Below the pieces are notes generated by a model, which was given only the letters and a program-made list of their open reading frames with translations, ran no database searches and was not told the origin of the DNA. The translations under genes were made by a program, and so were the position numbers. A stretch of DNA of 19,410 bases from Treponema sp. (GTDB lineage Bacteria; Spirochaetota; Spirochaetia; Treponematales; Breznakiellaceae), in contig JAISWN010000180.1 in assembly GCA_031271075.1 (NCBI GenBank), positions 1-19,410 of the forward strand, written 5' to 3'. Positions 14,412-19,410 of this stretch are shown in pieces (the stretch's first letter is position 1; each line of letters starts with the position of its first letter).

Positions 14412-16109
14412 CTACATCTTCAGGACGCTTCGGTCGTAGTCCGCCGGGGGCAGGTAACCCAGCAGGTGGATACAGGCGGCGGCGATGGAGCTGATCCCCA
14501 GGCCCCCGTTGAGGCTGCCTTCACCCGGGGCCTTGGGGTATTCCCCCTGCCAACCGGGATCGTAGACCACGCAGGGCACGGGGTTGAGGCTGTGGCTGGT
14601 CTTGGCCTTGGGGGAGCCGTCCTTTTTCAGGGCCACCGCGCCGGTCTTCTTGTCGTGCTCAAACATGTCGTCGCTGTTACCGTGATCCGCAGTGATCAGC
14701 ATGACCCCGCCGGCCTGGTCTACCGCCTTGAGGAGCCGCCCCAGTTGGATGTCCATGGCCTCCATGGAGCAGACCACCGCCTGATAAATCCCCGTGTGAC
14801 CCACCATGTCCCCGTTGGGGTAGTTAAGGCGGATAAAATCGTACTTTCCCGATCCGACGGCGGCGATAACCCGGTCGGTGATCTCCGCGCACTTCATCCA
14901 GGGCCGCTGTTCAAAGGGAACCACGTCGCTCTTGATCTCTTGGTAGTCTTCCAGCTTGTCGTCGAATTTGCCCGTCCGGTTCCCGTTGAAGAAGTAGGTT
15001 ACGTGGCCGTACTTCTGGGTTTCCGAAATGGCCAGGGTTCTTACCCCGGTAGCGGCCAGATACTCCCCCATAGTCCGGTCAATGGACGGGGGGCTTACCA
15101 GGTAGCGCCGGGGCACGTGGAGGTCCCCGTCGTATTCCATCATCCCGGCGTAGCAGACCTTGGGCCTCCGCTGCCGGTCGAATTTGTCAAAGTTGTCTTC
15201 CTCAAAGGCGGCAGTTATCTCCAGGGCCCGGTCGCCCCGGAAGTTGAAGTACACCACCGAATCCCCGTCCTCAATGGTTCCCACCGGCTTCCCGTTTTCG
15301 GCAATGACGAATTCCTTGAGATCCTGATCGATGATCCCGGGAATCTCCCGGCGGTAGGTTTCCACCGCTTCCCGGGCGCCGGCAAACTGCCGGACGCTTC
15401 CCAGCACATGGGTCTTCCAGCCCCGTTCCACCATGCCCCAATCGGCGCCGTAACGATCCATAGTGATCCACATACGGCCGCCGCCGGAGGCGATTTTCGC
15501 GTCAAAGCCCCCGGAGCTTTCCTCTTTGAGGAAGGCTTCAAAGGGATCAAGGTATTCCAGGGCGCTGGTCTCCCCCACATCCCTGCCGTCAAAGAGTACG
15601 TGAACCCGGACCTTTCCAACGCCCTCGGCCTTGGCCTGCCGGATCATGGCCTTCAGGTGATCCAGGTGACTGTGGACGTTACCATCGGAAAAGAGGCCGA
15701 TGAAGTGTAAAGCCCCCTGGCGTGTCGCGCCGGAATTTCCCCCGGAAACGCCGGATTTGACGTTTTCGACGATCTCTTTCCAGGCCCTGCCCTCAAACAT
15801 GGCCCCCTTCTTCAGGGAGGCGGATACCAGGGCAGCCCCCTGGTTGAACACCCGTCCGCAGCCCATGGCGTTGTGGCCTACCTCGCTGTTCCCCATGTCC
15901 TCGTCCGAGGGGAGGCCCACCGCCTTGCCGTGGGCTTTAAGCCTGGTATGGGGGCTCTTCGCCTTGATAGCGTCCAGGTTGTACATCTTGGAGTCCGCCA
16001 CCGCGTCCCCTTCCCTGTATTTTCCGTATCCCACCCCGTCCATGATCACCAGAACCACCGGGCCTTTCCGCCCCTTCCAGGCGGGATTCTTCTTCAAAGC
16101 TTCCAGCAT
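14412..16109 (-). CDS. gpmI: 2,3-bisphosphoglycerate-independent phosphoglycerate mutase
   Basis: This 565-residue enzyme interconverts 3- and 2-phosphoglycerate in glycolysis, in the cytoplasm, using two manganese ions and a phosphoserine. It shows VVLVIMDGVGYG (D24), MGNSEVGHNAMG with the catalytic S75, FSDGNVHSHLDHL, LFDGRDV, RLNYPNGDMVGHTG, LITADHGNSDDM and TSHSLNPVPCVVYDP, so all metal and catalytic blocks are intact. It is longer than the common ~510 residues. The ATG at 16109 is chosen because AAGGAG lies six bases upstream and homology starts there; the frame is open to 16364, but that extension is translated hairpin DNA. The gene stands alone, divergent from the MFS gene and convergent with the CRISPR operon. 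Confidence 0.96.
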   Translation of the reverse strand: MLEALKKNPAWKGRKGPVVLVIMDGVGYGKYREGDAVADSKMYNLDAIKAKSPHTRLKAHGKAVGLPSDEDMGNSEVGHNAMGCGRVFNQGAALVSASLKKGAMFEGRAWKEIVENVKSGVSGGNSGATRQGALHFIGLFSDGNVHSHLDHLKAMIRQAKAEGVGKVRVHVLFDGRDVGETSALEYLDPFEAFLKEESSGGFDAKIASGGGRMWITMDRYGADWGMVERGWKTHVLGSVRQFAGAREAVETYRREIPGIIDQDLKEFVIAENGKPVGTIEDGDSVVYFNFRGDRALEITAAFEEDNFDKFDRQRRPKVCYAGMMEYDGDLHVPRRYLVSPPSIDRTMGEYLAATGVRTLAISETQKYGHVTYFFNGNRTGKFDDKLEDYQEIKSDVVPFEQRPWMKCAEITDRVIAAVGSGKYDFIRLNYPNGDMVGHTGIYQAVVCSMEAMDIQLGRLLKAVDQAGGVMLITADHGNSDDMFEHDKKTGAVALKKDGSPKAKTSHSLNPVPCVVYDPGWQGEYPKAPGEGSLNGGLGISSIAAACIHLLGYLPPADYDRSVLKM

Positions 16110-16245
16110 ATCCGCTCCTTGCAGGCTAAATCCGGCTAAACCCAGCCAAATCCACCTGATACTATAGCGGAAAACCGGGGACGGGAAAAGGCGGGCCGCG
16201 GGCTGCCCGGTAATTTTACGTAAAGGATTTGAGAGAAATTTGGGC

Positions 16246-16382
16246 GCATTTGCGGCGTAGAACGCCGCAAACCGGGCTTTCCGGGGCTCCGCTAAGCTCC
16301 GGCCCCGGCGCAATGCGCCGTGGCTGCGCGCCTCTCCGAGGCTCCGCCCCTCCGGGGCGCGCACCCCTCCAATCCCTTGCGC
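16246..16382 (-). repeat. GC-rich nested hairpin cluster in the gpmI-MFS spacer
   Basis: This is much richer in G+C than its neighbours. Perfect stems include GCGGCG/CGCCGC (16252-16268), CCGGGGC/GCCCCGG (~16280-16306), GGCGC/GCGCC, CCTC/GAGG and CCCC/GGGG, the last two nested in GCGCGCC/GGCGCGC. Read on the minus strand the block starts with GCGCAAGGGAT (16382-16372), which recurs on the + strand at 19359-19369 ahead of further hairpins. The remainder of 16110-16535 holds no gene. Confidence 0.7.
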
Positions 16383-16526
16383 GGGGGGGCTTTTCCCGTA
16401 AGTTTAGCCCGGTAAATGTAAAATTACTGCGCGGGAACAGGCGGGCGCCGCCTAACATCAAGACGGCCAAAACATCCTATACCGCCCAGACAATATATGA
16501 TACCTTATCTCTATCTTTAAACCAAC

Positions 16527-16587
16527 AAAGGGAGCTTGTATGCGTCTTTCCTCTTATATGAACTACCACCGGATTTTGGCGGGTTAG
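16527..16587 (+). promoter_or_regulatory. Ribosome site and 15-codon out-of-frame start of the MFS gene
   Basis: AAAGGGAG (16527-16534) is correctly spaced from the ATG at 16540, which opens MRLSSYMNYHRILAG and ends at TAG 16585-16587, overlapping the transporter frame. It is either the true N-terminus separated by a frameshift or a short upstream peptide controlling the transporter. Confidence 0.55.
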
Positions 16588-17870
16588 ACATTCTGGCCAG
16601 GAACCTTCTTGTACAAACACTGCTAAGCCTTAAAGGTAATCCCCGGGCCTGCGTGTATACCGAACCGCTGTGGGGGCTCTCAATGAACCTCTGCATCCCC
16701 TACGCCTCGGTGTATATGCTGGCCCTGGGGCTTAGGGACGCCGAAGTGGGTTTTATCGCCACTACCTATATGCTTGTGCAGGTTATCTTCGCCTTCCTCA
16801 GCGGCGCCATTACCGACAAACTAGGAAGGCGCAGAACCACGGCGATTTTCGATTTTATCGGCTGGAGTGTCCCCTGCCTGATATGGCTGCGGGCGCAGAA
16901 CTTCTGGTTTTTCCTTGCGGCGGCCCTGTTCAACGGCGCAATGAAGATTCCCGCCAATTCCTGGGACTGCCTCCTGGTTGAAGACGCGGAGAAGAGCCAG
17001 ATAACCCGGCTCTACTCCCTGGTTATTGTGTGCGGCCAGCTCTCCGCCCTCTTTGCCCCCATTTCCTCCATCATGGTTTCCCGCTTTACCCTGATTCCCG
17101 CCATCAGGATACTCTACATCAACGCCTTTGTGGTGATGACCGCAAAGATACTGATCCTCTACCTTTGTTCCCGGGAAACAAAAACAGGAATGGTACGGAT
17201 GCGGGAAACCAGGGGCGTAAGCATCTTTTCCCTCCTGGGAGGTTACGGAGGGGTGCTGAGGATCATCGGGCAATCAAAAGGCACGATCTTTTCACTGGTC
17301 ATTGCCGCCCTGGTGGGGGCGGTGGGCATGGTGAACAACACTTTCTGGCAGGTTATTGTGAGCAAAAAACTCCTGGTACCCGACCCCATGCTGCCGGTGT
17401 TTCCCATGCTGCGCTCGCTTATCGCCATGACCTTTCTCTTTCTGGCGGTCCCCCGCCTGACGAAACTCGGTCTCAAAACGCCCCTCCTGGCAGGATTCGC
17501 CGGCTACATCATCGGCCAAACCCTGCTTATCTCCACCCCGGCGGAAGGTGTCTTCCGCTACCCGCTGCTCTGCGTCTCCCTGGTTTTCGACGGCTTCGGC
17601 CTTGGAACCCTTGCCATGCTGGCCGAATCCCTGGTCGCCCTCCATGTAAACGCCGCCGAGCGGGCCAGGGTCATGGCAATTCAGCACATGATCATCATGT
17701 TCTCCACCGCCCCCTTCGGCTGGATAGGCGGGCTCCTCTCAGGAATTTCCCGGAACCTTCCCTTTGTCCTTAACATTACCCTGCTGGTTACCGGCATCCT
17801 GGTTACCCTGTCCTACTACGCCCGGAACCCAAAAACCCCCGCCGAAGAGACGGTTAAGGCGGGGTACTGA
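16536..17870 (+). CDS. Major facilitator superfamily transporter, 5' end uncertain or frameshifted
   Basis: This ~444-residue frame encodes a 12-helix transporter. The family's motif A is present as SGAITDKLGRRRTT between helices 2 and 3, and long hydrophobic stretches follow to the C-terminus. The substrate is unknown. The start is a problem: the first in-frame codon is the TTG at 16536, only one base after the GGGAG ribosome site, whereas a well-spaced ATG at 16540 lies in another frame and reads MRLSSYMNYHRILAG then stop. The next in-frame ATG (16683, preceded by GGGGG) would drop conserved-looking residues NLLVQTLLSLKGNPRACVYTEPLWG. A one-base indel between 16540 and ~16610 explains this best. 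The stop codon lies within the 38-base repeat, so the original 3' end may also be altered. Confidence 0.8.
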   Translation: MYASFLLYELPPDFGGLDILARNLLVQTLLSLKGNPRACVYTEPLWGLSMNLCIPYASVYMLALGLRDAEVGFIATTYMLVQVIFAFLSGAITDKLGRRRTTAIFDFIGWSVPCLIWLRAQNFWFFLAAALFNGAMKIPANSWDCLLVEDAEKSQITRLYSLVIVCGQLSALFAPISSIMVSRFTLIPAIRILYINAFVVMTAKILILYLCSRETKTGMVRMRETRGVSIFSLLGGYGGVLRIIGQSKGTIFSLVIAALVGAVGMVNNTFWQVIVSKKLLVPDPMLPVFPMLRSLIAMTFLFLAVPRLTKLGLKTPLLAGFAGYIIGQTLLISTPAEGVFRYPLLCVSLVFDGFGLGTLAMLAESLVALHVNAAERARVMAIQHMIIMFSTAPFGWIGGLLSGISRNLPFVLNITLLVTGILVTLSYYARNPKTPAEETVKAGY

Positions 17871-17905
17871 TGCCGCTACGCGGCAATTTGAAAGCGGGAA
17901 TGTTC
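17868..17905 (+). repeat. 38-base dispersed repeat, copy B
   Basis: One mismatch to 5907-5944 in the same orientation. The first three bases, TGA, are the MFS stop codon. Similarity to copy A stops at both ends. Confidence 0.9.
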
Positions 17906-18352
17906 CCCAGCGTAGATACGGTGTATTTTGTGCCGGCTACACGCTATATAGAAAGTCTTAACACTTTGAAACGGACTTATTCGACAGCCTCGTTATGCGA
18001 AGTGTGCCCGTACTCCATTATTATTTATTACCGATTTAGTACGATATGGAATGAGGTAAAAAAGGTGAAAGTACCTGGCGTGTCTTGCAATACGGCATGT
18101 TTGACCCCCCTTCTTCAAAAATTTTCCGGCGCTGTTCCCTTGACACTGTTCCCTTGGAAGTCCGGGAATTCTACCCTTTATCACATAATCGTATCAACCT
18201 TTGTAAGAAAGTGCAAGACGGAGGGAGGGCGGACGGGCCTTGCCGGTGGACGGACGGTCCGCCCCAAGGGGCGGCTTTTCCTGGCGGAGGGGACTGCCCA
18301 GTCCTGCCCAGCGGACTCAACTTGACCCACAAATGGCAAGAAATTCACCACA
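17906..18352. other. Gene-free stretch after the MFS transporter
   Basis: No convincing gene is seen on either strand. From ~18200 the sequence becomes G-rich with several small dyads. AACTTGACCCACA at 18319-18331 matches 14253-14265 exactly. Confidence 0.45.
18259..18279 (+). terminator. Terminator-like hairpin
   Basis: CCGCCC and GGGCGG pair around CAAG at 18259-18274 (the inner C-G can pair as well), followed by CTTTT. It lies 390 bases past the MFS stop, so which transcript it would end is unclear. Confidence 0.4.
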
Positions 18353-18353
18353 T

Positions 18354-18650
18354 TGCGACACGAAAGTTCGTGAAAGGAGGACATGTGAATGAGCCTCGAA
18401 ATGATTCATCTAGCATGAGGCTTTCATTTTTGTGGTAGTGGGAGCGACCGTGAAGGGCAAAGAAGGGCAGAGCGCCCATCGCCAGGAGGAAACAGCATGG
18501 ATACTTCGGACTTATAGTCCGCGATATTCTGGGAAAAGCTGTCAACGAAACAACGGCAGATAGTGTCGGACCGTAGGTCCGCAGCGGCCCGGAAACATCC
18601 GGGAGAAAGTCTTGTGAGTGTGGGCGGACCAGAGGTCCGACACCACATAT
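18354..18650 (+). mobile_element. Probable group II intron 5' remnant (domain I RNA)
   Basis: From TGCGACACGAAAGTTCGTG onward the sequence follows, from memory, the conserved 5' start of bacterial group II introns (GTGCGAC-AGAAGTTC-TGAAAG, then GTGAATGAG-CTCGAAATG-TTCATCTAG, then GTGGTAGTGGGAGCGAC and CCAGGAGGAAACAGCATGG). The first base expected to be G is T. Hairpins at 18507-18521, 18567-18581, 18588-18603 and 18625-18639 would be intron stems. No domain V, maturase gene or 3' end follows within the window, so it is truncated. Stem 18392-18397/18417-18422 with a T-run at 18427-18431 could also act as a terminator. Confidence 0.6.
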
Positions 18651-18729
18651 GGGACATAGATACCTCCTGTTGGTTTTTATGTCTTCCAGGATACAATATC
18701 TCACCCGCTATTACAATCGTGTCTGGATA

Positions 18730-19164
18730 CTAGTCTTCGTCCATCTCATCAAAGAAAACACATTTTCTGTTCATCTCGCTGATGCAGCGGGTGGGGCAGA
18801 TAACACAGCCATCCAGTAATTCGGCCCAGGCCTCTTGTGCCGCGGTCAACAGCAGCAGGTTTTCCCTCCGGCTGTTTTCCGGATAATATTGCTCCACGTA
18901 TTCTTCGTAGATAGTTAATGTATCTACCAGTTTGGCCAGTCTTTCGTGTATGCTCTTCTTCATTTCTTTTGAGAAATACACACAAAAATTTACAATCTGT
19001 TCCTGAGTATTTTTCTTCCTGTATTTTTTGAGTTTGCCGCCGTTCCGTAATTTTGAATACAGTATGAATGCGTATTCATAGCAAAACCAGTTCAGTTTTA
19101 TTTTTTCATCTTCGGTGCTGTAAAAATATTCTGCCTTAATGGGATCGGCGTCCAATTCTTCCAT
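18730..19164 (-). CDS. Conserved-looking hypothetical protein with C-terminal cysteine cluster
   Basis: This 144-residue soluble protein is not recognised. The ATG at 19164 is chosen because GAGGA lies seven bases upstream and a good promoter sits just before it; a TTG at 19185 would overlap that promoter. The body is charged and helical (DEKIKLNWFCYEYAFILYSKLRNGGKLKKY, then FSKEMKKSIHERLAKLVDTLTIYEEYVEQYYPENSR). The C-terminus carries C-x2-C-x3-C-x7-C in GCVICPTRCISEMNRKC, which could bind a metal such as zinc or an iron-sulfur cluster, followed by an acidic tail. Base composition is more A+T-rich than the neighbours. It stands alone on its strand. Confidence 0.78.
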   Translation of the reverse strand: MEELDADPIKAEYFYSTEDEKIKLNWFCYEYAFILYSKLRNGGKLKKYRKKNTQEQIVNFCVYFSKEMKKSIHERLAKLVDTLTIYEEYVEQYYPENSRRENLLLLTAAQEAWAELLDGCVICPTRCISEMNRKCVFFDEMDED

Positions 19165-19184
19165 GGCGGTTCCTCGTGGCTTCA

Positions 19185-19213
19185 ATCATGAATCAATACC
19201 CATGTTATGTCAA
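19185..19213 (-). promoter_or_regulatory. Promoter of the 18730-19164 gene
   Basis: On the minus strand TTGACA (19213-19208) is followed after 17 bases by CATGAT (19190-19185), four of six matches to TATAAT. The start of transcription would fall about 12-15 bases before the ATG. Confidence 0.55.
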
Positions 19214-19358
19214 GAATCCGAACAACTCTATTTAGAAAAAAGTAACTTTAGGCCGCGGGCCCCCCTTCCCGATTCTGTATAAGGCCCTTATACTAGTATC
19301 CCGACAACTATGAAAGTGCGGCTTTGTTTCCCGGCGGGAAAACGCAAGGCTTGGCAGA

Positions 19359-19404
19359 GCGCAAGGGATAGAAGCGGAAATCCCGCAGACCCCCACAGGG
19401 GGTC
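19359..19404 (+). repeat. Dispersed GCGCAAGGGAT module with following hairpin
   Basis: GCGCAAGGGAT (19359-19369) is shared with the minus strand at 16382-16372. It is followed by GCGG/CCGC (19374-19386) and GACCCCC-ACA-GGGGGTC (19388-19404) and may continue past the window. The rest of 19214-19358 shows no gene. Confidence 0.55.
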
Positions 19405-19410
19405 GAGGAA

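Noticed and set aside
14466..15710. Long antisense open frame (414 codons, plus strand) across gpmI
   Set aside because: GpmI on the other strand has every catalytic block intact; this translation is a GC-driven shadow.
16110..16364. 85-residue N-terminal extension of GpmI
   Set aside because: It is translated hairpin DNA rich in arginine; the ATG at 16109 has AAGGAG and matches the normal enzyme start.
18499..18516. Peptide MDTSDL after AGGAGG at 18484
   Set aside because: The AGGAGG...ATGG phrase is expected in group II intron domain I RNA, so it is probably not a translation start.

Overview
The window looks like spirochaete chromosome, most likely a Treponema-type organism. This is inference from gene style (LplB/YtcP-type sugar importers, a substrate-binding protein ending its signal peptide in FAGG, a 565-residue GpmI, decayed IS200 and group II intron pieces) and was not checked by any search. 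No rRNA, tRNA or CRISPR array was found.

Layout. (1) 1-5476, carbohydrate locus on the + strand: the C-terminus of a GH13 alpha-glucosidase cut by the window edge, a LacI-family regulator, a 494-base gap with a strong sigma70-like promoter and an exact 16-bp inverted repeat, then two ABC permeases and a periplasmic binding protein, closed by a rho-independent terminator. No ATPase gene is present. (2) 5440-6198, a scar region: an N-terminal remnant of an IS200-type transposase on the minus strand with its ribosome-site hairpin, then a chain of short perfect hairpins and the first copy of a 38-base repeat. (3) 6199-14193, one tight + strand operon encoding a type III-A CRISPR effector: cas10/csm1, csm2, csm3, csm4, csm5, a CARF-HEPN RNase of the Csx1/DxTHG type, an unrecognised protein, and a small Csx20-type ring nuclease. 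(4) 14265-14400, a decayed reverse-transcriptase fragment, convergent with gpmI on the minus strand (14412-16109). (5) 16110-16535, a divergent spacer packed with GC-rich nested hairpins. (6) 16536-17870, an MFS transporter whose 5' end seems frameshifted and whose stop codon lies in the second copy of the 38-base repeat. (7) 17871-18729, gene-free DNA with a terminator-like hairpin and a probable group II intron 5' remnant. (8) A small cysteine-containing protein on the minus strand, then repeat-rich DNA to the edge.

How the genes work together. Csm2-Csm5 with Cas10 form a crRNA-guided RNA-targeting complex. Cas10 keeps GGDD, the cyclic-oligoadenylate synthase motif, but has lost the HD nuclease residues, so the complex should defend by second-messenger signalling: the CARF-HEPN protein is the likely receptor RNase and Csx20 the likely off-switch. 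Cas6, Cas1, Cas2 and the array are absent, so crRNAs must come from elsewhere in the genome.

The most novel item is the protein between the RNase and the ring nuclease (13130-13795). Its first ~48 residues resemble the start of a CARF-type CRISPR protein, while the rest resembles a sigma-like or helix-turn-helix protein with an acidic linker. It may be a gene fusion or a transcriptional arm of the signalling system; this is a hypothesis only.
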